A stretch of DNA of 64,000 nt from JAVBTR01 sp031556065 (lineage in GTDB: Bacteria > Bacillota > Clostridia > Christensenellales > Aristaeellaceae): the NCBI GenBank assembly GCA_031556065.1, contig JAVBTR010000060.1, positions 1-64,000 on the forward strand. Direction: 5' to 3'. The position numbers and the translations under genes were made by a program. Under the pieces are notes generated by a model. It saw nothing but the letters and a program-made list of their open reading frames with translations. It did no database searches and had not been told where the DNA came from. Position 1 is the first letter of the stretch. Every line of letters begins with the position of its first letter. Positions 16,948 through 25,314 of the stretch are shown one piece after another.

Positions 16948-17963
16948 AAGGGCTTTCCGGCCAGGATTTCTTTATAATCCTTTAAGTTTTCTTTAAGCAG
17001 GGTGGGGATATCCAGCCCATAGGGGCATTTGGTCTTGCAGATGCCGCATTCAATACAGTCTTCAATTTTCATCATCCGGGCTTGGCCTTCCGGGCTTAAC
17101 TGGGGAGCTGAAGGGGAACGGCGGATCAAGCGGGACATTCTGGCGCACATGAAAATATCGATCTTGGCCGGGCAGGTGGCCATGCAATAGCCGCAGCCCC
17201 GGCAGAAGGAGCCCCTTAAGGATTGCTGATCGTCGTTGATAATGCTTTGGGCCTTTGGATCCACATAGCCGTTTTGGCAGGCGATAAAATCGTCCAGCTC
17301 ATGTTCATGCTGGATACCCCAAATGGGCAGCACATTATCGTAGGGCTTCATGCCTTCGTAAGCTGCGCTGCCGTTGTTAATCAGCCCGCCAGCCAGGGCC
17401 TTCATGGCTAAAAAGCCCACGTTGCGTTCCTTGCAAAGGTTCACCAGGGCAATTTCTTCGTTGCCGGACAAGTAGGAAAAGGGGAATTGCAGCGTATCAT
17501 ACAGGCCGGATTCCACGGCCTCTTGGGCAACGGCTAAACGGTGATTGGAAATTGAAATAAAGCGGATCATACCCTTTTCCCTGGCTTCCAGCATGGCTTC
17601 ATAGAGGCCTGTGCCGTCGCCGGGCTTAGGGCAGAAGGCGGGATTGTGGAACTGGTAAATATCTGCATAACCGGTTCTAAGGGTTTCAAGGCTCTGGTTT
17701 AAATCCTTCCAGAAGCCTTCCACGGTGGTGGAGGTGGTTTTGGTGGCCAGAAAGACTTGATCCCGCATGCCTTCAAAGGCTTGCCCTATTTTTTCTTCAC
17801 TGTCGGTGTAAGCCCTGGCGGTATCGTAGAAGGTAACGCCGTTTTGAAGGGCTTTGCGCAGAATGACCTTGGCGGTTTCCATATCCGCCCGCTGAATGGG
17901 CAATGCTCCAAAGCCGTTTTTGTTAGTTTGAATACCGGTCCGGCCTAACGTAACAGTAATCAT
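16944..17963 (-). CDS. Aldo/keto reductase with C-terminal 4Fe-4S domain
   Basis: A 339-residue protein. The N-terminal AKR barrel shows the catalytic set: FYDTARAYTDSEE (Asp, Tyr), LATKT (Lys) and DIYQFHNP (His). The last 80 residues contain two ferredoxin-type clusters, CRGCGYCMATCP and CIECGICKTKCP. This suggests electrons may come from ferredoxin rather than only NAD(P)H. I use the ATG at 17963: it overlaps the stop of the DsbA-like gene and has GGAGA 7-9 bases upstream. The physiological substrate is unknown. Confidence 0.9.
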   Translation of the reverse strand: MITVTLGRTGIQTNKNGFGALPIQRADMETAKVILRKALQNGVTFYDTARAYTDSEEKIGQAFEGMRDQVFLATKTTSTTVEGFWKDLNQSLETLRTGYADIYQFHNPAFCPKPGDGTGLYEAMLEAREKGMIRFISISNHRLAVAQEAVESGLYDTLQFPFSYLSGNEEIALVNLCKERNVGFLAMKALAGGLINNGSAAYEGMKPYDNVLPIWGIQHEHELDDFIACQNGYVDPKAQSIINDDQQSLRGSFCRGCGYCMATCPAKIDIFMCARMSRLIRRSPSAPQLSPEGQARMMKIEDCIECGICKTKCPYGLDIPTLLKENLKDYKEILAGKPL

Positions 17964-18466
17964 TTCTTTTTCTCCGATTTGCTCATGAAATCGTCCAGCA
18001 TTTGGAAGGTGATGCCTACGCCTTCTTTGGCATCCAGCTTTTTGCCGTTCATACGGAAAGCAGGCACAGCCCAAACGCCGTTTTGCTCATATGCCCGGCG
18101 GTTGTTGGCTTCCACCTGGGCTTCGTAGACCCCGTTTTGAAGGGCGTCGAAGCACTTTTTCTTATTCATAAGCTTGCTCAGGGCTTCACTTAATACCCCT
18201 GCGCTTTCGATGTTCACATCATCGTTAATGGCTGCTTTGAACATCAGGGAATGGAATTCCCAAATATCGATTCCCATATCCTGGGCCACATACATGGCCT
18301 GGGCGCACAAATCCGTGTGCAGGCCGTGCTCTTCTGGCCGGGGATGGGCTTCAACGGGAATGAAGTTGAGAATAATCTTCTTATACTTTTGCGCCAGCTC
18401 ATGCATATACGCGAAAGCCTGCAAGCAATAGGGGCACCCATAATCGAAGTAAACATCCATCTGCAT
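17960..18466 (-). CDS. DsbA/FrnE-like thioredoxin-fold protein
   Basis: A 168-residue protein with the active-site CPYC at residues 11-14 (DYGCPYCLQAF), then an all-helical insert and the cis-proline region VWAVPAFRMNG, as in DsbA-family oxidoreductases of the FrnE type. There is no signal peptide, so it should act in the cytoplasm, perhaps as a disulphide isomerase or glutathione-S-transferase-like enzyme. It is the first gene of the redox operon and divergent from a nitroreductase across a 115-base region holding a dyad. Confidence 0.85.
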   Translation of the reverse strand: MQMDVYFDYGCPYCLQAFAYMHELAQKYKKIILNFIPVEAHPRPEEHGLHTDLCAQAMYVAQDMGIDIWEFHSLMFKAAINDDVNIESAGVLSEALSKLMNKKKCFDALQNGVYEAQVEANNRRAYEQNGVWAVPAFRMNGKKLDAKEGVGITFQMLDDFMSKSEKKK

Positions 18467-18493
18467 TGCTCATCCGCTCCTTTAGCTTTGGGT

Positions 18494-18522
18494 TTGACAA
18501 TATGTTCAAAACCATTTACTAT
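18494..18522 (+). promoter_or_regulatory. Promoter of the nitroreductase gene
   Basis: TTGACA (18494-18499), a 17-base spacer, TACTAT (18517-18522). The -10 box lies inside the dyad at 18517-18533. Confidence 0.65.
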
Positions 18523-18533
18523 AAACTGTAGTA
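18517..18533. promoter_or_regulatory. Candidate operator between divergent redox genes
   Basis: TACTATAAACTGTAGTA reads as arms TACTA and TAGTA around a 7-base centre, covering the nitroreductase -10 box, with GTATAC directly adjoining. The form resembles operators of winged-helix redox regulators, but no such regulator gene is in the window, so the binder is unknown. Confidence 0.45.
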
Positions 18534-18581
18534 TACAACAATTTCCAAACATTATCAACGCATGAAAGGAAGCTTTGCCCT

Positions 18582-19130
18582 ATGAACGCTACCATGAACA
18601 CTATCTTATCCCGTTATTCCTGCCGTGCTTACACAGATGAGGCTTTAACAAGCCAGGAGCTTCAAACCCTGGTGGATGCGGCCTTGGCAGCCCCAACCGG
18701 TATGAACCGGCAGGGCTATCGGGTGGTGGTAATAAAAGATAAAGCGCTGCTGAAAAGGATGGACGATCTATGCATGGGCGATTTAAAGGCCCTCCCCGAT
18801 CAAAGCGCCTACGATCGATTTATGCAGCGGGGCGGCACCCTGTTTTACAACGCCCCTGTTATGATCATGCTGCCCATTGAACAGGGCACCCAAACCGATG
18901 TGGGCATTGTGGCCCAAAATATTTGTCTGGCTGCCCAATCTATGGGCCTTGGCAGCTGCCACTGCGGCATGGCCCGGATGGTGTTTGAAAATGGCCGTCA
19001 GGCAGAATATGAAAGACTGCTTCAATTCCCGCAAGGCTACGTTTTCGGCCTGGCTGTGCTGGTAGGCCATTCGGCCATGAACGCCGCGCCCCACCCGTTG
19101 GATAGAGAAAAGGTAATCTATATCGGGTAA
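18582..19130 (+). CDS. Nitroreductase family protein
   Basis: A 182-residue FMN-dependent oxidoreductase. The FMN-binding start is ILSRYSCRAYTDEALTSQEL, then AALAAPTGMNRQGYRVVVI, and QNICLAAQSMGLGSCHCGM. These enzymes reduce nitro groups, quinones or other electron-poor compounds with NAD(P)H. GGAAG lies upstream of the ATG at 18582. It is divergent from the DsbA-AKR-flavoprotein operon and likely co-regulated with it. Its end is 12 bases from the convergent AraC-family gene. Confidence 0.9.
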   Translation: MNATMNTILSRYSCRAYTDEALTSQELQTLVDAALAAPTGMNRQGYRVVVIKDKALLKRMDDLCMGDLKALPDQSAYDRFMQRGGTLFYNAPVMIMLPIEQGTQTDVGIVAQNICLAAQSMGLGSCHCGMARMVFENGRQAEYERLLQFPQGYVFGLAVLVGHSAMNAAPHPLDREKVIYIG

Positions 19131-19142
19131 TAGAGGTTTTCT

Positions 19143-21023
19143 TTATTTGTTATTTTGCCTATACTGCATGGGTGTGATCCCCATGTATCGTTTAAACCGC
19201 CGGATGAAACCCGAGGCGTCGTAGTAGCCAACCTGGGCGCAGATATCTTTAATGGAATCGTCTGTTTCCACCAAAAGAATCTGGGCCTTATCCATGCGCA
19301 TGCGCAAAAGGTATTCAGAAGGGCTCATGCCGGTGACCTCTTTGAAGTTCAGGGAAAAGCGCACAGCGCTGAGCTCAAAGGCTTCGGCTACGGCGGCCAT
19401 GGAAAGGTTTGGGTCAAAGGCGTTTTCATCCATGTATGTGATGGCTTCAAGAATGAAGGGGTAGGCCTGGGCTTTATCCCCGTCGATGGCTTGCTCCGGT
19501 ACGGTATTCTGGCGTATGTCTGTAAAGCGCTGAGCGTGCATGTCGTCCTTGGCAGCTAAGTGGTCAAACCTGGCGGATGCCTCCAGGTAGGCTGAGTCAA
19601 ACTTGGTAAAATCGGAATAGACCTCGCTGCCGCAAAGTGCCAGAACACAGTCTTCTTCGCCCAAAATGCTTTCAACCCGGTTGGTGAGCGCGTGAGCCTC
19701 GTCGGCAAAGAGCAAAAGCAGAAATTGCTCTTTGGAGATCAGCTCCGCGCCATAGCCGCTGGTGCTTGGATGGCCCAGGCAGATTTTATCCATTGGGAAA
19801 GAATCGTCCTCATCGGGAAGCACACTTAAGAGCACCGCCATAAAAAAGCGCTTATCCACGCACAGGGAAAGGGCATTGCCCTGCTTGACGATTTCCTGCC
19901 GGGTATGGTAGCGCCCCTTGATCAGGTTTAAAATAAAGCTGGAGCGCAGGGCCGGCAGGCTGTCGGTGATCTTTGCATTTAAGGTTTCGATGCCGGAACG
20001 GATGGCGTGAAGCTCATCGCGGTCGTCCAAAGAAAAATGACGGCTGATTTCACGTAAGGGCTTCACATGGCGCTTGGACAGGTAGTAGATCAAAAACATG
20101 CAGGGAATGGCCAAGGCCAACAGGAATAGGGCTGCGGTATTCTGGGCTTTATAGATATCCGCCTGAATGGCGGAAAGCGGGAAAAGCGTGGCGTAGCGCA
20201 TGTGGTGGCGGGCGCCTGTCTGGGAAATGAGAAGATAATTTTCACCCTGAATGCTTAATTCTGCCGTGCCATCCTTGTCCATTTCGGCAGCGATGGTTTC
20301 AGGGGAAACGGCAAGGGGCGTATCGGCTACAAAAAGCGTGTCGCCGTGGAAAATATAAGTATTGCGAGCCTGATAAATCACATCTTTAAAAAGGTCATGG
20401 TAAACGCTTTGCTTGATCATAAACACCACAGAGCCGCTGGCTCCGTTGTTCCCGGCGCCGATAGCAGCAATAACCGTGGCCATCATGGCGTCGTTGCCAT
20501 CCAGCAAAACACTGTTAACCATCTGGCAAGGCAGAACGTTCATGGGCTCTTTGCTGCGCAAAAGTGCCAGCATGGCCTCCGGGGTTACGCGTTCAAAGCG
20601 CATCATATCGTTTAAGAATAAATCAAGAGGCATGGATGTAAAGGAGGAATAGATGGTGCTATCCTCCGCGAAAAGCAAATAAAGCTGATTGATAAAGGAA
20701 TTGGTCACCGTATAAGGCACCAATTGCTTTTTTAAATGGTAGGCCTGTTCCGGCTCTTCTTCGAACCGGAAGGGTTTAATATATGGGGATAGACTGATCT
20801 GGTTAGCAATGTTGAGCATGGCATCGAAATACTTTTCGTTTTCCGTGCGAATCTTGTCCAGCTTGTTGATCTGGGTTTCAATGGCGCTTTCGCGGATGGA
20901 ATTGGCATAGGTATTGCCAATAAACATACCAGCCCCTAAAACCAGCACCAGCATAATCATGGTGTAGGAAGCCATGTAACGAAAGAGCGTGGACTGGAAT
21001 AAGGGCGGCCATTTCCTTTTCAT
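19143..21023 (-). CDS. Membrane-bound AraC-family regulator
   Basis: A 626-residue one-component regulator. TM1 is at about 12-32, then an extracellular sensor domain of some 250 residues, TM2 at about 290-312, and a cytoplasmic half ending in a double helix-turn-helix AraC DNA-binding domain (about 520-626: NLSMAAVAEAFELSAVRFSL and SIKDICAQVGYYDASGF). Such proteins sense external sugars and activate the adjacent transporter. The ATG overlaps the stop of the lipoprotein binding-protein gene (ATGA), so sensor and binding protein are made together. Confidence 0.88.
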   Translation of the reverse strand: MKRKWPPLFQSTLFRYMASYTMIMLVLVLGAGMFIGNTYANSIRESAIETQINKLDKIRTENEKYFDAMLNIANQISLSPYIKPFRFEEEPEQAYHLKKQLVPYTVTNSFINQLYLLFAEDSTIYSSFTSMPLDLFLNDMMRFERVTPEAMLALLRSKEPMNVLPCQMVNSVLLDGNDAMMATVIAAIGAGNNGASGSVVFMIKQSVYHDLFKDVIYQARNTYIFHGDTLFVADTPLAVSPETIAAEMDKDGTAELSIQGENYLLISQTGARHHMRYATLFPLSAIQADIYKAQNTAALFLLALAIPCMFLIYYLSKRHVKPLREISRHFSLDDRDELHAIRSGIETLNAKITDSLPALRSSFILNLIKGRYHTRQEIVKQGNALSLCVDKRFFMAVLLSVLPDEDDSFPMDKICLGHPSTSGYGAELISKEQFLLLLFADEAHALTNRVESILGEEDCVLALCGSEVYSDFTKFDSAYLEASARFDHLAAKDDMHAQRFTDIRQNTVPEQAIDGDKAQAYPFILEAITYMDENAFDPNLSMAAVAEAFELSAVRFSLNFKEVTGMSPSEYLLRMRMDKAQILLVETDDSIKDICAQVGYYDASGFIRRFKRYMGITPMQYRQNNK

Positions 21024-22597
21024 AAGGCCGCCTCCGGATTAGCCTTTAGGAAGGCATCATAGGCTTGCTGATACAAAGCCATGTATTCTTTTGCCCCTGC
21101 GTTTTCAAGGGAGGCCATGAAGACTGCGTAGCTTTCATCTGTGACGCCGGATACCACAAACCTTGTAATGGATTCGGTCATCAGGGTATCGATATCCTGG
21201 TAGAGCCTGCGGGCCCTGGTGTTCTTATCAGCATCCATCACCGCGATATCCGTTAAATACTGAAAGGATTTGTATTCCATAACCCCAGCTTCTGTGTAGC
21301 GGGCACAATAGCCTTCCTTTTCCAACCGATGGGCAGCTTTTTTATACACTTCTTCGTAATAGCCCTTGGGGCCAAAAAACTGGCCGCAGATAATGGGTAC
21401 CGATTGGTAGAGAATTTTGTCTCCCGGCACATAGGCTACTTCGTACTTGCCGCCGGGGTTTAAAATAAGGGTATCGCCCAGCTTGCCGTTTTGGGATACC
21501 ATCATGGTTTCGGTTTCAAACTGGGTGTCCAGCCAGCGCAAGGTTTCGGGGATGTGCGAATTAGCCACTGTTAGCGCTGCGCCAAACTCGATCCGCTCTA
21601 AGGTGGCGGAAACCTGGGGCTTGACACCGTTATAAGATACAGGCAGCATCAAAGAAAACTGGCTAACAAGCTCCTGGCTTAAGGCGGTGTTTTGCAGCCG
21701 CCAGTAAGTGAACAGGCCAGTGGATTCTTTGTTGATTTTTGTGCTCCATACATTGGCGTTTTGGGAAATACACTCCTTGTCCATAAGCCCCTCGGAATAA
21801 AGCAGATGCAGCCATTCAAGGCATTGGCGGAAGCCCGGTTCATACGCTGCCAGCTGTACAGACTCATCTGGCTTGATAAACAGATAGCTTTCGTAATTCA
21901 GGGGTACCCCAAAGAAGGAAAAGGCGTTGTAGATGCCGTTGTTGGTATCGTTAAAGGTGGCTTGATATGGTACACGGTCAGGGTCGGCCCTTTTAAAAGC
22001 ACGAAGGGTATCTGTCAATTCTTCGATGGTGGCAGGCATGGGCAGGTTTAACTCATTCAGCCACTCTTGGTTAATAAACCAATGGCCATTGGCGTTTACG
22101 TTTTGGGAAATGTGAAAGCCCACAGAATAAATTTTCCCATCGGAGGCGCGGTTGCCGTAAAAGGGGCCGTAGGTGGTTAAGCGCTGGTAGTAGTTGGGCA
22201 TATATAAAGGCAAGTATTCATCCAATGGCACCAAAAGGCCTTGGGAAACGCCATATTCTTCCACATCTAAAGAGCCCCGAAGGACGATATCGCTTAAATC
22301 TCCAGAAGCAAACATCAGATTGATTTTCGTGTTCCAATCCGATTCTTTGACTTCTTCAAAATTGATATGGATGTTGGTTTTATCTTCTAATTCCTTATAA
22401 AACCACATGTTGTTAAAGTCGATAGCCTGGTTGTCCAATTCGAATTGAAAAGCATTTAAGGTAATGGTTTCATCCACAATGGGGTAACCATCCTGGTGAA
22501 AACCGCCGGTGACCGCTTCTTTTGTAACGGTTTGCTGACAGCCGGAAAGAACCAAAACCGTTGCCAGCAAGACCCCTGCGATGCTTTGTTTTTTCAT
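21020..22597 (-). CDS. Sugar-binding lipoprotein, paralogue of the next binding protein
   Basis: A 525-residue family 1 solute-binding protein with a true lipobox LSGC (Cys20). It is clearly homologous along its length to the protein encoded at 22668-24245. Shared blocks include LNLMF/INLMF, EEYGV(S/T)QGLL, YMPNYY, FIN(Q/K)xWL and GVTDES. The two have diverged: this one is lipid-anchored, the other is not. It is coupled to the AraC sensor by ATGA, so it may deliver ligand to the sensor instead of, or as well as, the permeases. That is inference. Confidence 0.88.
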   Translation of the reverse strand: MKKQSIAGVLLATVLVLSGCQQTVTKEAVTGGFHQDGYPIVDETITLNAFQFELDNQAIDFNNMWFYKELEDKTNIHINFEEVKESDWNTKINLMFASGDLSDIVLRGSLDVEEYGVSQGLLVPLDEYLPLYMPNYYQRLTTYGPFYGNRASDGKIYSVGFHISQNVNANGHWFINQEWLNELNLPMPATIEELTDTLRAFKRADPDRVPYQATFNDTNNGIYNAFSFFGVPLNYESYLFIKPDESVQLAAYEPGFRQCLEWLHLLYSEGLMDKECISQNANVWSTKINKESTGLFTYWRLQNTALSQELVSQFSLMLPVSYNGVKPQVSATLERIEFGAALTVANSHIPETLRWLDTQFETETMMVSQNGKLGDTLILNPGGKYEVAYVPGDKILYQSVPIICGQFFGPKGYYEEVYKKAAHRLEKEGYCARYTEAGVMEYKSFQYLTDIAVMDADKNTRARRLYQDIDTLMTESITRFVVSGVTDESYAVFMASLENAGAKEYMALYQQAYDAFLKANPEAAL

Positions 22598-22613
22598 GCC
22601 TAAACCACCCTCA

Positions 22614-22643
22614 AAGGCCGTGGCGCATAAGCGCCACGGCCTT
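22614..22643 (-). terminator. Strong stem-loop between the two binding-protein genes
   Basis: Perfect 13-bp arms (22614-22626 and 22631-22643) with the loop ATAA, 24 bases after the stop of the main binding protein. No U-tract follows on the minus strand, so I read it as a 3' stabiliser or partial terminator that gives the first binding protein more message than the downstream genes. Confidence 0.6.
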
Positions 22644-22667
22644 GCTGTTTATATTATAACAGCAATA

Positions 22668-24245
22668 TTAGTTGTTCGCAAGGTAAGCGTCGTAAGCGGT
22701 CTGGTACAGTTCCACATACTTATCAACGCCGATGGCCTTGGCGGTATCCAGGTATGCCTGGAAGCTTTCATCGGTTACACCCTTGGTAATAAAGGTGGTG
22801 ATGGTTTCCTTCATGAAGGTTTCGATATCGGTGAAATAACGGGCAATTTCGATGGCATCTTCATTGGAGGGCTTTACCAGGTATTGCAAGTACTGGAAGG
22901 ATTTAGGTTCCAAAACGCCCGCTTCTTCGTATTCCTTGGAATAGTTGTAGCGCTCCACACGGTGGGGGGGCATTTCGTAAATATCGAAGTAGTAATCGCC
23001 GGGTGCGAAGAACTGGCCATGGTAAACAGGCACATAGTTGTACAGGCCGTTGTTTTCGGGGATGGACACGATCTCATACTTGCCGGCATCGTTTAGCTTC
23101 ATGGTGTCTTCAATGGGGCCGTCGCCGCCGATGGGGCCGTTAACGGATTCCATCATGGTTTCGGTTTCAAACTGGGCATCCAGCCAGCGCAGGGTTTCCG
23201 GCACGTGCTGGTTGGTCACTGTCAAAGAGGCACCCTGGGAGGGGATTTCCAAGATACGGGGAACCTGCACGTCATAGCCTTCAGCCTTGGGAGGCAGGAT
23301 GGAGATGAACTGATCGACGATTTCAGGCTGCAGCGCGGTGTTGATCAAGCGCAGGTAGGTGGTGTAGCCGTTGATGCCGGAGTTCATTTTGGTGCCCCAA
23401 AGGTTAGAATCCTGGGTCAAGGCTTCAGGATCCATAAGGCCTTCGGCATAGAGGGTATGCAGCCATTCGCAGGCGGCGCGGAAGCCTTCGGCGTGGCCGA
23501 TGAAGTATACCTTATCGTTAGCGTCGATGGCAGCGTACACAAAGCGGTTCAGCGGCACGCCGAAGGAAGCGAAGTGGGTGTAAACACCCTGGGTCTGGTG
23601 AATGAGATCGGCGGCGTTCATAGGCACTTCGTCCGGAAGGCCATTGCCGTTGGGGTCGCCGTTTTTAAAGGCGCGAAGCACTTCGGTCAACTCATCGATG
23701 GTGGTAGGCACTTCCAGGCCCAGCTTATCCAGCCAGGTTTTGTTGATGAAGAAGTTGCCGTCGTGGTTCACATTTTGCGCGGTGAGGTTGCCAATATAGT
23801 AGGTTTTCCCGTCGGAGGCGGGGATAGAAGCATTGGCGTTGTTCATCTGCAAACGAGCGTAATAGTTGGGCATGTATTTTTCGATCAGGTCATCCAAAGG
23901 CAAAAGCAAGCCCTGGGTGACGCCGTATTCTTCGATATCCACATCGCCGCGGATGATTACATCGGGTAATTTCGCGTCGGTGAACATCAGGTTCAGCTTG
24001 GTTTTCCAGTCGCCGTCCTTCACGGGTTCAAAATCCACGTGAATGCCGGTCTTTTTTTCTAACTCGGTAAAGAACCACAGGTTTTCAAAATCCATTTGCT
24101 GGTTTTCCAGTTGGTATTGGAACGCGGTAATGGTCAGGGGCTCGGTCACGATGGGATAGCCTTCCTCGTTAAAATCGGCGAAGGCGGAGGGTACCAGGCT
24201 AAGCACCATCAGTGCTGCCAGAACCAGGGACAAAAGTTTTTTCAT
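22668..24245 (-). CDS. Extracellular oligosaccharide-binding protein
   Basis: A 525-residue secreted binding protein with signal peptide MKKLLSLVLAALMVLSLVPSAFA and no lipobox cysteine. It belongs to the same large family as the lipoprotein encoded next in the operon. The start at 24245 is set by AGGAGA 9-10 bases upstream. It follows the two permease genes, so it is the main receptor of this importer. The divergent xylanase and GH43 genes point to xylo-oligosaccharides as the cargo. Confidence 0.88.
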   Translation of the reverse strand: MKKLLSLVLAALMVLSLVPSAFADFNEEGYPIVTEPLTITAFQYQLENQQMDFENLWFFTELEKKTGIHVDFEPVKDGDWKTKLNLMFTDAKLPDVIIRGDVDIEEYGVTQGLLLPLDDLIEKYMPNYYARLQMNNANASIPASDGKTYYIGNLTAQNVNHDGNFFINKTWLDKLGLEVPTTIDELTEVLRAFKNGDPNGNGLPDEVPMNAADLIHQTQGVYTHFASFGVPLNRFVYAAIDANDKVYFIGHAEGFRAACEWLHTLYAEGLMDPEALTQDSNLWGTKMNSGINGYTTYLRLINTALQPEIVDQFISILPPKAEGYDVQVPRILEIPSQGASLTVTNQHVPETLRWLDAQFETETMMESVNGPIGGDGPIEDTMKLNDAGKYEIVSIPENNGLYNYVPVYHGQFFAPGDYYFDIYEMPPHRVERYNYSKEYEEAGVLEPKSFQYLQYLVKPSNEDAIEIARYFTDIETFMKETITTFITKGVTDESFQAYLDTAKAIGVDKYVELYQTAYDAYLANN

Positions 24246-24310
24246 GGGATGGGTCTCCTTTCCATTATTTAAAGGCACTCAAGCCTTTTAACCCTTTACG
24301 AAGGCTAGTC

Positions 24311-24360
24311 AAAAACGGACAGATGTGGCTGAAGTGCTGAGGCCGCAGATGGCCGTTTTT
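24311..24360 (-). terminator. Intercistronic stem-loop with U-tract before the binding-protein gene
   Basis: AAAAACGG (24311-24318) and CCGTTTTT (24353-24360) close a stem with further imperfect pairing inside (GTGGC with GCCGC). It ends in a U-run on the minus strand. It looks like an attenuating terminator between the permease and binding-protein genes. Confidence 0.5.
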
Positions 24361-24362
24361 CA

Positions 24363-25298
24363 TCAGCCTTTGAGAGAGCCGATCATGACGCCTTTGACAA
24401 AGTACTTCTGCATGAAAATATACAGAGCTACGGCAGGGCCTGTAGACACCACGATGCAGCAATACTTGGCCACAGCGGCCTTGCGCATGGCATCCGTCAT
24501 GCCTTTCATATCATCGGCGTAGGCGGAGAAGAATGCGTCGGAAGAGGTGGAAGTGGTGAGGGTGGCCAGCACTTCCCTTAAAATGGTTTGCAGGGGCAGC
24601 TTGGCACGGTTGCGGATATAAACCAGGGCCGTAAAGTAATCGTTCCAGCGGGCCACGCCGTAGTACACGCACAGCACCGCGATAATGGTACCGGAAAGGG
24701 GCAGGACGCATTTGAGAAAATAAGTAAAGTGGTTAGCACCGTCCATGACGGCGGCCTCGTAAAGCTCGTTAGGCACTGTGGTTTGGATGTAGGTTCTGGC
24801 TACCATTAGGTTCCAAACGGATACGCAGTTGATGATAATCATCAAAAAACGGGTATCGTAAAGGCCATACTGCTTCATCATCAAGAAGGTGGGGATTAGG
24901 CCGCCGGAAAAGAACATGGTGAAGACAATAATGAAGTTAATAAGCTTTTTGCCAATAAACTTGCGGCTTAAAGCGTAGGCAGCCATAAGGGTGACAATCA
25001 CGCTCAAAGCGGAACCGGCTACGGTGTAGAAAATGGCATTGCCGTAGGAATTCCAAAGCTCCTTGTGCTGGAAGACCGCCTCATAGCCGATCAAGGAAAA
25101 ATCCACAGGGTAGAACAGCACCTTGCCCATGGTTAGCGCGTCCGGGTCGGATACGGAGGCGATGATGATCAAATACAATGGGTAGAGGGTAAGCAGTAGA
25201 ACAATAATCCAGAAAACCAGGTTAATGCCATCGAAAATCTTGTCGCCCTTGGTTTTTTTGATCAGGGGCGTTTTCGCGATTGTGGCTTTAGCATCCAT
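24363..25298 (-). CDS. Sugar ABC transporter permease, LplC/YtcP type
   Basis: A 311-residue polytopic protein with a first helix at about 23-45 (FWIIVLLLTLYPLYLIIIASVSDP) and the EAA loop YEAAVMDGANHFTYFLKCVLPLSG. It pairs with the LplB-type protein encoded 16 bases upstream. The start is ATG at 25298, with AGGAGG 8 bases before it; an upstream in-frame ATG would overlap the preceding gene. It is part of the predicted xylo-oligosaccharide importer. Confidence 0.9.
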   Translation of the reverse strand: MDAKATIAKTPLIKKTKGDKIFDGINLVFWIIVLLLTLYPLYLIIIASVSDPDALTMGKVLFYPVDFSLIGYEAVFQHKELWNSYGNAIFYTVAGSALSVIVTLMAAYALSRKFIGKKLINFIIVFTMFFSGGLIPTFLMMKQYGLYDTRFLMIIINCVSVWNLMVARTYIQTTVPNELYEAAVMDGANHFTYFLKCVLPLSGTIIAVLCVYYGVARWNDYFTALVYIRNRAKLPLQTILREVLATLTTSTSSDAFFSAYADDMKGMTDAMRKAAVAKYCCIVVSTGPAVALYIFMQKYFVKGVMIGSLKG

Positions 25299-25314
25299 TG
25301 AAAGCGCCTCCTTT

